Assembly: GCA_949752735.1 (NCBI GenBank)
Contig: OX457043.1
Span: forward strand, 42,680,587 to 42,744,586
From: Lumbricus terrestris
Taxonomy: Eukaryota; Annelida; Clitellata; Crassiclitellata; Lumbricidae
DNA length: 64,000 nt
Direction: 5' to 3'
The notes under the pieces were generated by a model that did not search any database, was not told where the DNA came from, and was given only the letters and a program-made list of their open reading frames with translations. Both the position numbers and the translations under genes were made by a program. Position 1 is the first letter of the stretch; the number at the start of each line of letters is the position of its first letter. Of the stretch, positions 22,963 through 33,949 are shown piece after piece.

Positions 22963-24848
22963 CGACCACCACTTCGTCGATTCCTTCGACCTTGCGTCTC
23001 TAAATTGTTTCTCGTTCCTCCCTCCGATCTCTGTCGATTTTCCATCGGCACATATCGAGGTTCTACCGAGTGTCTTTCCCTTCCGTCAGATGCTTGCAGC
23101 GTTGGCCCACACCACCGCTGTTCCATCTGCAGTTGACGCTGTTCCATGTTAGCCATTTGCTCCGACAATCTACGAAGCAATTCTTCGCTAGAACTGTCAT
23201 CTGTTCGGATCGCTTGGATTCGTCCCGATCTACGCTCATGGTCTCCAGTTCTACCTCGAGTTGCTCGATTCGCCTCTAGTCGAATAGCACATCTGCACGC
23301 TGCTTCGAGGTTAGTCGGTTCGCGGTCTCTCACGCATAGGGCAAGCTCGGAGTCGTCTATTGCGTCGAGGAATGCATCGATGGCGACCATCTCACTCATC
23401 TCCGTGGGCGGACCAGCATAGGCCAGCACCATCAGGCGTCGGATGTCTTGCGCTAATTCTTGCAAGGACTCTTCTTTTCTCTGTTTTCGCGCACGAAGTT
23501 GCGTACGATATAATGTTGTCTGGTCCGAACATCCATATCTGCTCCTAAGTCGCTTTATCAGATCGCTCGAGGATGACAGACCTGAGGCGTGAAATTCCCA
23601 CAACAGATGCGCTGCTGGTCCTACCATGGCACACATCAATTGGTTCACCTTTTCGTCCTCGTCCCATCCATTCTGTCTCGAACAGATCTCAAACTTGACT
23701 AGAAACGCTTCCAGAGGCGTTTGACCATCAAATTTCTCTAGTTTCAGCCACTGCTTGTGTCTGTCTCTTGGTTGCTTCTTCGTTTCATCCTCCGTACATG
23801 ATTTCGGTTCGATGGTCGGCTTATATCTCAACCCATCGCCTTCAACTAAAATCACTGGACGAGTTTCTAACGGACTGGTCACCAAGGGACGACTTAACGT
23901 TTGTCCGACTTCCGTGCACAGCCCAGGACCATTGCTTACACTTTTTCCACTCTGCCCGCAAATCTCACTGAGATGCCTACACAGTTCTTGTAGTGGTGCT
24001 AAAAGGTCTTGCAATTGTCCAGTCTGGGTCGTCGTCGTGTTCTTCTTTAGTCGTGAAGAATTAATGCTAGTTCCATCAACTTCTTCCATTCCCCTTGCGT
24101 ACTCTTGTTGACATATACTCCTTTTCTTCACTTCACTGCCTCTTAATATCTCGCCTCTCCTTTCATCTTTCCGTTTCTCTATTTCGTCTCTGGTCTCATT
24201 ATCAACTCTCGAACACCTTTCATTCTCTTCATCATCTTTTAAGCGCAATCTCCAACTTCTGAAATCACTTGTAAGTTTGGGCTGTCCTGTTTCATCCATT
24301 TCAACACACCCCACACTTCTGGAACCACTTGTAAACTTTCGCCCCCTTGATGTCGTCGCTATCTCATCGAAGGGGGACGGCGAGGGAGCAACGGATGGAT
24401 GATTATGAAGAGGCGTTGTAGCCTGATAACCTAGAGAGTCAGAATTCGGAATAGGTTGCAAAACGGAATGGTTCATTGAATAGGAGTCGTATATTTCAGA
24501 GTTAGCGGTTATTCTACCAGGACGCCGCTCGAGTGGAATAAAGGACATATCGTCGCCGGTTCTCTGTCCGAGAACGCCCGCCGCCAGGGGTCGGGCTGGG
24601 TCCGACTGCTCCCTGCCGTAGTCTGCTTCTAATTGGCCTGACACCACGCTAGCGTGCCACAACTGCATGAGTCCTACTCGGGCATCCGCTCGGGCCTCGT
24701 CGTCCGCCGCGGTTGTAATTATAGTTTCCCTCGGATCCTGTGTGAATGCATCTTCTGCTCGATCGCAGGCGGAGTTATTAATGTTCGAGTACACGTGGGC
24801 AGTATTAAGGGTTGAATCATGGGAGGAATGTTTTTGTTGGGTTGCCAT
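22872..24848 (-). CDS. Retrotransposon Gag polyprotein (658 aa from MATQQ)
   Basis: One open frame starting in the 5' LTR. It has a variable N-terminal part, a charged Glu/Lys/Arg-rich middle, a retrotransposon-gag-like core (around LEKFDGQTPLEAFLVKFE and LYRTQLRARKQRKEESLQEL), then a zinc knuckle CFLCLQPGHFRKDF near the C-terminus. The fourth ligand of the CCHC knuckle is Phe rather than Cys, so this copy may bind RNA poorly. It ends at TAG (22872-22874) and overlaps the protease frame by about 90 nt in the -1 register, which fits translation by frameshifting. I saw no canonical slippery heptamer. Confidence 0.85.
   Translation of the reverse strand: MATQQKHSSHDSTLNTAHVYSNINNSACDRAEDAFTQDPRETIITTAADDEARADARVGLMQLWHASVVSGQLEADYGREQSDPARPLAAGVLGQRTGDDMSFIPLERRPGRITANSEIYDSYSMNHSVLQPIPNSDSLGYQATTPLHNHPSVAPSPSPFDEIATTSRGRKFTSGSRSVGCVEMDETGQPKLTSDFRSWRLRLKDDEENERCSRVDNETRDEIEKRKDERRGEILRGSEVKKRSICQQEYARGMEEVDGTSINSSRLKKNTTTTQTGQLQDLLAPLQELCRHLSEICGQSGKSVSNGPGLCTEVGQTLSRPLVTSPLETRPVILVEGDGLRYKPTIEPKSCTEDETKKQPRDRHKQWLKLEKFDGQTPLEAFLVKFEICSRQNGWDEDEKVNQLMCAMVGPAAHLLWEFHASGLSSSSDLIKRLRSRYGCSDQTTLYRTQLRARKQRKEESLQELAQDIRRLMVLAYAGPPTEMSEMVAIDAFLDAIDDSELALCVRDREPTNLEAACRCAIRLEANRATRGRTGDHERRSGRIQAIRTDDSSSEELLRRLSEQMANMEQRQLQMEQRWCGPTLQASDGRERHSVEPRYVPMENRQRSEGGTRNNLETQGRRNRRSGGRCFLCLQPGHFRKDFHKQGQTYKVKKKEKG
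24310..24329 (-). promoter_or_regulatory. Candidate primer-binding site
   Basis: Directly downstream of the 5' LTR on -, after one base: TGGTTCCAGAAGTGTGG. It begins with TGG, as expected for pairing with a tRNA CCA end. The tRNA is not identified. Confidence 0.6.
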
Positions 24849-25161
24849 TTTATCTTGCATCAGTTCACCAACAAACAACACACAAAAATTCGCAAACTTA
24901 ATCACCACTCGCAGTGTATTAACATTAATGTAAAATCGCAAACAAACTGTCCGATTCAACTAAAATTACTAAAACCGGCCATATGACAACGTGTCAGCCA
25001 TTACAGAACGCAACCAGAAAAAGGGAAGATCTTAATCTTAAAGCGTTAACTATCAGTCGGTCGCTATGGGTAATTAATTGGCGCCCGCTAAATCTCGGCG
25101 GTTTCCACTATACCGTTTGGCCGTATCACGTGGCACGTGAGCTAAGGGCTGGTCCTTTACA
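24330..25161 (-). repeat. 5' LTR (832 bp) of the Ty3/gypsy-type element
   Basis: Matches 20139-20970 with about two mismatches. Unusually, its downstream 519 bp are open and in frame with gag, so the gag reading frame begins inside the LTR (first plausible Met, MATQQ, at 24848). Confidence 0.95.
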
Positions 25162-25204
25162 GGACTATTGTACTTGAATCATTGCATTGATGTATGTTTG
25201 AGTA

Positions 25205-25400
25205 CTTGCTATTATGCTATAGCCTTCCTTCAAGAAACTTACTTAGAGTCACTCCCGCCTAAAGCAAGGACACTAAATTGGAATTTCATGCTGAAGCGCA
25301 TAAGCAATTGAGAGTGAAGAACTTGCTCTCAATGGCTTGAGGTGGATTCGAACCTGCAGGCACCGAACTTACCCCTACACCAATGCACCCATGGTGGTGT
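25205..25400 (-). mobile_element. tRNA-derived SINE copy 1
   Basis: On - it has a pol III B-box-like GGTTCGAATCCACC, then a body matching the copies at 52.9 and 55.6 kb (GCAATTGC/GCATAAGCAATTG block), then a tail CTCTAAGTAAGTTTCTTGAAG resembling the LINE 3' end. Borders are approximate. Confidence 0.7.
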
Positions 25401-25646
25401 AGCGGCAAAGCCTGTTTCTAATTAATATTGACTAACGTGGAACCAGCTTTGCAGTTTGTTTGCAGTCTTTGTTTGGATTTAAGGCTATTGATGGATCAAT
25501 AGCCTTCAGTCGACATATGAGAATATTAGCTCTCCCAAACGCAAATCTGGCACAATTGGAGAAGTAAGCAGAGCTCTGTCTCAACAAGTTCAATCAGAGG
25601 TGTATGATTCTGATGTCAACATTAAAATTACAGACACAAACCAGAG

Positions 25647-25808
25647 CAGTGGCGTAGCCAGGAATTTTTCATGGAGGGGTTTTATGGCCAGAAACCCTGT
25701 TTTTTGCTATGTTTTCTTACTTAAATGGAAAAATAACCTTAAAAAATCTTTTTTCCGAGCCAATGGGGGGGGTTTAACCCCCGAAACCCCCCCTTGCCTA
25801 CGCCACTG
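25647..25808. mobile_element. hAT-like MITE (162 bp), CAGTGGCGTAG family
   Basis: Terminal repeats CAGTGGCGTAGCCAGG and, inverted at the right, CAGTGGCGTAGGCAAG. A perfect 8-bp target duplication AACCAGAG lies at 25639-25646 and 25809-25816. CAG-starting ends and an 8-bp duplication are hallmarks of hAT elements. No coding capacity. It is related, in opposite orientation, to 54184-54448. Confidence 0.85.
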
Positions 25809-25879
25809 AACCAGAGCAGCAAGTTTGTAGGTGACTGGGTAATAATCTTACATGCCAGTGAGCAGGGCAGTAACTGTTG

Positions 25880-26253
25880 GGTTCCCGGACAATTCGTCCC
25901 CGGACAATTCGTCTCGGACACCATTACCGTATACAGATGTCGACCGGAGATACTGCTGCGCATTAAAATTCAATTCGAAATTGAAAATTATTTCATTGTT
26001 CTCAAAGCAAATGTAGGCCTAAACATAATATAACACGTTACCTCACTTGGCTATGACATTAAAGGTATATTTGGAAAGCAATAGGTTGGCCTACTCCAGA
26101 ATGGACAAGTCACGCATAGACTGAGGCTAAAGTAGGCTATAGCCGGTCCGAATTGTCCGGGTCCGAATTGTCCGGGTCCGAATTGTCCGGGGACGAATTG
26201 TCCGGGACGAATTGTCCGGGACGAATTGTCCGGGGACGAATTGTCCGGACACC
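25880..26253. mobile_element. Fold-back element with repeated TIRs (374 bp)
   Basis: The left end carries two copies and the right end about seven copies, inverted, of a 13-16 bp motif (GGACAATTCGTCCC). The ends are GGTTCCCGGACAATTCG and, inverted, GGTGTCCGGACAATTCG. A perfect 8-bp duplication AACTGTTG flanks it (25872-25879 and 26254-26261). Superfamily uncertain: hAT, Merlin and P elements all make duplications of this size. Confidence 0.85.
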
Positions 26254-26261
26254 AACTGTTG

Positions 26262-28695
26262 TAGCTGACTATTTTAATGTGATTTGTTTATGCCCATGTT
26301 TTGCGAGTTAAAATCCTAGTCTTCATGACATGAAATTGACAATTCTATTTTTTATCTAGGCTACTGATAAGGTGGTGACATTCAAGCATTGTCATTAAAA
26401 TATAGGTCAACATCAAATTAATACTGATACTGTTGGTGCATGCAATAAACAAATGTTTAGGCCTACTTGTGATAACCATGCAAAATAAGGCATATCAAAG
26501 GTCAAACCAGCCATGGGTCTGTGGCTTCTTTTCCGTTCTCTGCCCTTAGGCAGGTTCGAATGATTGACGTCTCCATTATTTGTTTGTGACACGATGCTAA
26601 ATTTATTTCCAACTATTGCTATATTACTGTACATTATGGCATTACCAATGGGCAATCTTTCAACTAATGAATCCTCATGTATAAATGCCTGAACAGCGCA
26701 CCACGCTACCTAGCGGACAGCGTCAGACACTAGCAGACAATCTAAGTAGGTCCCAGCTGCAATCGTCCAAGACCGCAGCCGTGTTTGTTCTGTAATAATA
26801 AGAATCACGATTAGGCAAACACTGAAAATACATAGCTATGATGGCGCTATAGAAACGTCACACTATCGACCAGCGTGCTAGCAATAAATTATTCCGGTAG
26901 ATGGCATACTTGGCGCAATTACTTTTCAACGTTTTAACTTATTCATTATAGCAATTCGATGCTATTATAGCAACTTTTGTCTGTCTTATAGATTTTAAAG
27001 TTATCTATGAGTCAGCTTAATTATCAGAAGGTTAAATTTTGATATATATGAACAAATGTTGACCGCATTTGTGCGCCAATCATAGATGTCGCTCTGTGAT
27101 TGCTGCGAGACTAGCGTGTTGTGATCTTTCTCGTTTGGTGGTTTTGTGCTGGCTTTGGCTCTCGTCACTGTAAGATTTTTGCTTTTAGTAATTATAAAAT
27201 ATATTAATTAATTTGTTACGGTTTTATTGCTTTCATTGTAACGTTAGTTGAAACGAGGAACTAATTTATCAAAGGACGGTCGAAAATTACGAAAGAAATT
27301 CGAAATCAAAGAGGATAGATACCAAGAGATCAGCGATTCACCGCCATTTTGCGTTGTTCATTCAAATTATACTCCTCCGCCATCTTGCTTTCACGATGAG
27401 GTTTCAAATAAATGCCGCTGTTTTCTCTGTGTTTCCAAACATCCACTTATGCCATCCTTTCACTATTTTTATTTTCTGACATTCGTTATGCGACGCCTGT
27501 GTTGCGTCACTCCCAAATGTGAGAACGTGTTCAATTTGCCACGAAGCAGATGCTCCCTGGTATTTTTACCCATTCACGTTTCCAAGCCGGAATCCCAATT
27601 TGTAAAATCAAAATTTTCATGGCTTGAATCAGTATGTCCCTTGGCAACTTTTAATGACACGATTTAAGAATAGCTGCGAAGAAATGTTCGCATTTTTTCA
27701 ATCTTTATTTTGCCGTGATATTATCGTGACATTTCAATCAATCAATCAGAATTTATACCAGCCACAGATATCTGGCAAAGACTTGTAAAACAACTTTGAA
27801 ATGCCTAGACTGCCAGACTATGTTTGTATAGAACTTCCTTGTTTGTTTCCAGGGCTGCCAATCACTCGGCAACAGAATGATGCAGGTATTAAACAAAATT
27901 CTAGTATATAAAATGCTATGATTCTCATTGGTTCATTCTTGTATGTCAGTTGACACAATTTGTTTATTTTTATTTATGTGCAAGCGCTTTCGTTACAGAT
28001 TCCCAAGATCAATGGTCTTGTGTTGTATATAAGTAAATGTTTATTGAGATCTATAAAGAGTAGAACATTGGACCTTCATATTTTTGATACCAATATTCAA
28101 TGCAATACAATACCACTGCATTTTTTATACATTACCCCTCTTACAAAGTTCAGAAGTGCCCACATGCCTCATTGGCACAGATGCAAAATTTTATAATAAA
28201 GTGCAATTGTGCGCATAGGACTTGCTCATGGTCCCTACATGGTAACTCCTTCGGATGAGGATAAAACTCGTACACTCTGCATTACAGGCCGACCAGTCTA
28301 GCCAGTGTGCCACATGGTAACTGGAATTCACTGGAAACTAAAAACGTGCCATCCTACGGCGTCAATATTCTCTGCCAAGTGGGATACATCGAGTTAAAAA
28401 ATTTGAGGAATGTTATACTGATTTTCAACTTTTGCCGATTTAAGTCGTAATTTTTGTCATCATCCTGGATCAGTTTTCCATTGCACTTGCTTACTGTTAC
28501 ATTTAATTCTTTAGCAAACATTTCATGCTGCCATAAATTGCACTGTTGCACTTGTTCAAATCAGTTGGGTAGTTGCATGGGACGAACTTATGCAAGGTGC
28601 TTGAAAGGCTATATAATAGTGGATTACATGCATGAATATGATACTGCTACTTGGCAATTTTTTAAGTGTAGGCCACATATGATTGGCTTTTGTAG
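26262..28695. other. Intergenic region upstream of ZBTB gene 2
   Basis: No confident gene. A frame at 27248-27667 (139 codons) has no recognisable domain. A donor-like CACT|GTAAGAT near 27170 after a GC-richer stretch could mark an untranslated first exon of gene 2, but this is a guess. Around 28230-28320 the phrase CTCCTTCGGATGAGGATAAAA resembles the body of some SINE/LINE tails. Confidence 0.4.
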
Positions 28696-28704
28696 CAGAC
28701 TGAG

Positions 28705-31700
28705 ATGTCCGAGAACAATCATTTTGTTCAGATTGGCAAAACCCTCTACCAGTTCCAACAGGAAGGCTTCCTGTGTGATACCGTGCTGCAAGTCGAGGGA
28801 AATGAGTACAAGGCTCACAGCGTGGTTCTCGCTTCTGCAAGCGCCTTCTTCAAGAGCATCTACCTGGAGAACACCAGATGTGGCGACTACTACATTCAGA
28901 TGCCGGGCTTCGATTGCGATACGGTTGAAGCGGCCCTGTGTTACATCTACACCGGGAAACTACTGCTTCCCCCGGTCTACAAGCAGACGGGGCAGCTGAC
29001 GAAATTGCTGACGTCACTTCAGCAGCTGGGCTTTGACCTGAAGACTTTCAATGGCTGCCAGATGACATTCACAAACAAAGAGAACAAAGAAGGGTTAGTT
29101 TCAGAGTAGCGTGCTGTAAGACGGTACGGGAAATGGACTTTGAACATCAATGACTTTGGTTTTGACATCTTCTCATACATGTGCAGAAAATTTCTTGGCT
29201 GTTGAAGGTTATGCGCTGTGTTGAGAAAACTTTTGCAATTAACTTTTTGTTACTATTAGTTAGCATTGAAGAAAATGAGGACAATACGGACTCGCAGTTG
29301 AAAAGTTATTTTTACAAACTGAACAGACATGAACAACAGTTTTATTTACAACAACCTTGTAATTCTAGCTACAGTGCAACTCATTTGAGATGGAAGTCAG
29401 AACCATAATAAAATGTTGTCTGTTCTGAATTTTGTATTAACTATTAGCCAGCAAGAAACGCAGTCTAGCATGCAGAAGGACGTTAGAGTGCTTGACGCAA
29501 ATACAGGCAGTAAATTATGCACACGTATGAATGAGTGCATATCTTATGCTTATGTTATGCGTTTGAGTGTAGTTATATTGCAAAGCTAATAAAAAAAAGA
29601 AATTCTATGAATAGGCCCATGCCATCGTACAGGGGTGCAGTGCTTTGGAGAGCTTTGTTAAACCACAACTAATGAGATCTTTCAGACCTGTGTGTTCTAC
29701 AGGTTCTTAATCATGGTGATGGTTGTGAGTTTCTTAGTATGTAATCATCCAATTGCCAGTGTAAGTGCGATATATGGATATTACGTACACAGTACTACAC
29801 AGTGTATTGTTCATGTGTATGATATGCACAAAGCCGAAACCTTTTCGACAACGTTTACCGTTGTGTATCAGTTAGCATTTTGTCTTGTGAGAAGGAAAAA
29901 TCATGTCCATAATAGCCGATTCTTTAATCTAATAAAATTCATCCTAAGAGAATAACTAAATATAATATATTTAATTTAAAACGGAGGTTGGAGTGGAATG
30001 GAAGATGAAGTGGCAACATTTTGCCTTCAAATCTGACTTTGGGTCTTCTTGGGGGGGCCTAGCCCCTGATAAACTCCGCCCATGAGGGGCATAGAACCTG
30101 AAGAAGATATAATGATATTATTTTAATTTCAAACAATGCAGTATTATTACAATTCATAATATGATGAACGGATGATGACAAGTTCATTCAGTTCAAGAAT
30201 AGTTGTTACAAGAGATGAATTTAACTGTCGGCAACCATGCAGGGCGTCCCACATCCTGGTCAGTTTACCTGCGCCATCTGTCAAATGAAAGGTTGAGTGG
30301 ACCATTGGGATGGTAGCAGTCTTTGTTTTCGAGAGTTACCCATTACCCTAAACTCCTTCCTAGTTAGCAGTGTTGAATCATGTTCGCTTGGGAACGGACC
30401 TAGCTTTGGTTTCGTTCTTACTGATATTGTTTCCTATTTCTATTTTTTGGTTATGATTACAACTTGATTTTTTTCTTAGTCGTTGGTGTTTGCTGTGTTG
30501 CACTGATATTTCACTTCTGAAAAAGATTTCCAAAATTCTAATTCAATTGTAATTCAATTTGAATAATCTAAGTTCAGTTGTAATTCTATTCCCATTCTGA
30601 AAGTAATTAATATTTGAGCTATACTTCAAGTTCTTAAATAATTTTGGTTCTCATTCCCAGTTCTGAAGAAGCATATTTTTCTAATTCAGCTCTCAAATAA
30701 TAGCAAAAATACAACAGCAGCTAGCTTGTTTCAGCTTGTTACACGTCCTTACACTTCAAACCTTGTTGTTAAGTTTCTGAGAAAGTCTAAGACTTGCACA
30801 ATCGATAATCACTTACGCAGACAGTGTATTGCACAAATGACATTGTAATAATTTCAGTTCTGAAAATTATTTCTTGTGTCCTTTCCTTATTTATTTACTT
30901 ATTTATTCTTATTTTTCTTTCCTTTTAATAATTACCAAAATTGCCGTAAGTGAATTCCAGCTATAGATCAAAGATGTGCAGGAGAAAGTGAGACATGCAT
31001 CATTTTCCATATATCATCCTTTTGATTATTCTCAATAGGTCTCCAACGGGGAAAAAGCTGAAAAAGTTGACAAAAGAAGGCCGTTCCGACCACAACTACA
31101 TTGCAGACACGCACAACACGGATGCAGGTGCTGCTGTTGACGAAGAAGAGACGCTTGGAACATCTCAGCAAGTTACCCTGCAGATCAAAAAGCCTTGCAA
31201 CGTATTGTCCACTCCCATGCAGATGACTTCTCCATCTCCGGGCGAAGAGAACGGCTTTCCCAAAATCAAGACAGAACTGGACGTCCTGTCTGAGTCGTTG
31301 TTCATGCCGACATTGGCGGAAACCATTGATTCTGTTGTTCAGATGGATGAGAAGCCGAAACGAAAAGGACGTCGCGTGACTCTGGCGGAAAAGATCCGCC
31401 TGCTTAAGAGCAAATCGGGCGAGGCTGACGAATTTCTACTGGGGTCACCCTCGAGCACTGGCGTGAACGGCCTAATGCAGGATGGTTCCGACGCCAATTC
31501 ATCTGAGACGTCAAGGAATTTTGGTTTTCTGAAAGACAGACTGCCAAAGAAGAAGCCACAGCGTAAGCTGCACCTCTGCGCGAAATGTGGCAAGTACTTC
31601 ACGTCGGCGATGTTGGCAGCTCACGCCGTGGTGCATTCTGGGCTGAAGCCTTACTCGTGCGACCACTGCGACAAAGTGTTTTCCTACAAGAAGAACCTGT

Positions 31701-32563
31701 ATCGTCATTCGCTGCTGCACAGAGGATCCAAACCGTATTTGTGCGAGGTTTGCGGAGCAGGGTTTACACAGAAAGCCAATCTGAAGTCGCACATACAGTC
31801 CGGTCTGCACGGGGGCCAGCCGCCCGAGCGAACCTGCCCCAGGCGGCCGAGGCAGCCCAACGAACCGGGCAGACACGTATGTCCGATGTGCGAAAACGAA
31901 TTCTCGACAAGTGTTTCGCTGAAACTGCACATCAACCGAATTCATCAGCAGCTACTGATGTCCTACGCCAACGAGGATGAGAACTCTGTCGACAGGATAC
32001 CGTCGAAGCTATGCGACTGCTGCGGACGGTACTTCTCGTCGGAGGCATCCCTGAAAGCGCACAGATGGCGCACGCATAAGAAGAACCTCATCCAATGTCC
32101 CATCTGTAAGAAGCTGTTCACATGTCGTGCGCTCCTTATCACGCACTCGGTCGTCCACACGGGAGAGAAGCCTTTCGCGTGCCCGCGCTGCGACAAACGG
32201 TTCCGGTTCAAAGGCGCAATGCGCATCCACTATAGAATTCACACCGGTGAACGGCCGTACAAGTGCGAGTTCTGTGCACGTCGCTTCCACCAGACGTCTC
32301 ACTTGAAGCGCCACCGACGCACGCACACCGGAGAGAAGCCATACGTCTGTCTGCTGTGCAAGAAGACGTACAAGAATCGTCTCGACCTTCGCCTGCACTG
32401 CCAACGCGTGCATCAGATTAACATTAAGCAGGAGATGCCCCCTAACATGGACCTCATCAAACACGAGTTTGGCACGGAAGAGGTGTACGCTATTCCGCAG
32501 GGAACGTTCGACGAGAGCATGATTCAGGCTTTGGTTGTTGAGACGGAGCCATCAACGGCTTGA
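28705..32563 (+). CDS. BTB/POZ and C2H2 zinc-finger protein, ZBTB-like gene 2 (637 aa, 2 coding exons)
   Basis: Predicted nuclear transcription regulator. Exon 1 opens after the acceptor TTTTGTAG (28695, or CAG at 28698); ATG at 28705; it ends at 29093 (GAAGG|GTTAGT). It encodes a BTB/POZ domain (MSENNHFVQIGKTLYQF, LCDTVLQVEGNEYKAHSVVLASAS). The exon is 18 nt longer than in the four paralogues, adding about six residues (NKENKE) before the junction. A 1,945-bp intron follows. Exon 2 (31039-32563, acceptor TCAATAG) joins in phase 2. Residues 131-309 are a spacer with a basic patch (KPKRKGRRVTLAEKIRLLKS). Residues about 310-588 hold nine C2H2 fingers in a 4 plus 5 layout. Finger 1 has the short 11-residue Cys-His spacing as in gene 1, and finger 3 has HX5H. 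The C-terminus is an acidic 49-residue tail. No specific orthologue recognised. Confidence 0.93.
30040..30084. mobile_element. Truncated MITE end in intron of gene 2
   Basis: Matches the right end of the element at 52266-52425 (CTTGGGGG, TAGCCCCTGATAAACTCCGC, CATG). Only one terminal repeat is present. Confidence 0.65.
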
Positions 32564-33099
32564 GAACGTAGATGCCGATGGTTTCGCGGAGACAGTTTGA
32601 CGGTCCCGTCGAATGCAATACTTGCAGCGATGCAAAACGTAGGGGTGTTGCCAAGTTTCTCGTCAGATTCTTTGAACTGCGGAATGGGTTTGACTTGATT
32701 TTTATTGCAACTTGTTATGCAAGTTAAACTGGGTGCTCCAAGGATGGTAATATTGAATAGCAATTCTTGGATTGACTGAAAGCCTCACTCTGAAATGCAG
32801 ATGAACATTCTATACAAACTTGTAGCAAACCATGAGCATGCAGAAATTGAATCAACATGTTTGTATAGGATTACAAGGAACAATAGATGACATTTAAGCT
32901 GTTTGAAATTAAAATGAAATATTAAAAAAAACTATTCTTAATGTAGATGGCAAGGCAAATGGACCGGCGAATGATGTTAAATCAGTTTGTATTTAAGTCT
33001 TGTTATACCTGTTCAAACGTTGTTTAAAGTTGCTGTCCTGCTAATCAGTGACAGATCTGTGTATGCAAAGCACCAAACCTGGCTCCCAAGATGATGTTA

Positions 33100-33105
33100 A
33101 ATAAA
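33100..33105 (+). promoter_or_regulatory. Possible poly(A) signal of gene 2
   Basis: AATAAA about 540 bp after the stop codon of gene 2, followed by a T/G-rich stretch (GCAATGTTGTTT). Plausible 3' UTR end. Not unique in this AT-rich DNA. Confidence 0.35.
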
Positions 33106-33888
33106 AACTTTGTAAATTTTGCAATGTTGTTTCTAAGCCTGAATAGTAGTGTTCATTGTGATTTGTACATTATTAAAAAGTTATCAAAATGCGAGATACT
33201 ACAAGTTTAAAAGTTTGATTTTTGCATTCTGATTTTTCCCATGTAATAGTAAACTAGCAAGCTGAACAAATTTTATTTGCATGGCTTCATCAAAATCCCA
33301 TTAGAGTCATAAAGTGATCTTGATGGAATTGAAGGGACCAGGTGATTTTTGTCATCTGTGGTCGTAAAGCACTTTACTCTAAAAAAACTACATAATTACT
33401 GTAAATTAATGTTCTGTTTAATTTAACACGTGTATAGCAGTGGTCAATGGTTCTTCCAAGATGAATTTGTTGACCAGTAATAGTTGAAGTTGCACTGTCA
33501 GAGCCTTGGAGGCACCATACTAATTGGTAATGAATGCCATGTAGTTTTAGAAAGCCAATGGCATAATTATGTAGCATTAAAATTCCTTTGTGTGGTTGTT
33601 TTTCTGATTGGCAATGTATTTCAATTTATTTCGATTTGGAAGCTGACAATATTTGAGGGCCCATTTTCAACATTATATTATGATATATAATTTCATCATC
33701 TAAGACTTCCTACCAAAATGGCTTATAATAATGTGCATTAATAACATGTGTGCTAGTCAAATCTTACATTTTTCAAAAATTTAATTTTCCTGTATGTTGA
33801 TCTAATTTTTAATGTTTGTTTATCTAATGCAAAAACGGTATAAATAATATAATATACTGTGATGCAAATAAGAAATTATTCGTAAATT

Positions 33889-33949
33889 CCTTTAACGACC
33901 AGCGTGTACTAAAATGTATGGGAAAACATATGCAGCTGGTCGTTAAAGG
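33889..33949. repeat. 61-bp hairpin with perfect 15-bp arms
   Basis: CCTTTAACGACCAGC at 33889-33903 and its exact complement GCTGGTCGTTAAAGG at 33935-33949, with a 31-bp loop. It could be a minimal fold-back transposon remnant or a structured RNA. No clear target duplication. Confidence 0.8.

Larger units (their letters stand above)
20139..25161 (-). mobile_element. Young, internally deleted LTR retrotransposon (Ty3/gypsy type), 5,023 bp
   Basis: Two 832-bp LTRs (TG...CA ends, inner TGTAAA/TTTACA) bracket a 3,359-bp interior. A short target duplication GGAC (GGACT if the terminal T is shared) lies directly outside both ends. I find only two differences between the LTRs (at about 20191 and 20692 against their partners 4,191 bp to the right), so the insertion is recent. 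Read on -, it carries gag, an aspartic protease and the C-terminal part of an integrase. Reverse transcriptase, RNase H and the integrase catalytic core are missing, so it is non-autonomous. Confidence 0.95.

Noticed and set aside
27248..27667. 139-codon + frame upstream of gene 2
   Set aside because: No recognisable domain, AT-rich composition like its surroundings, and no convincing splice or start context.
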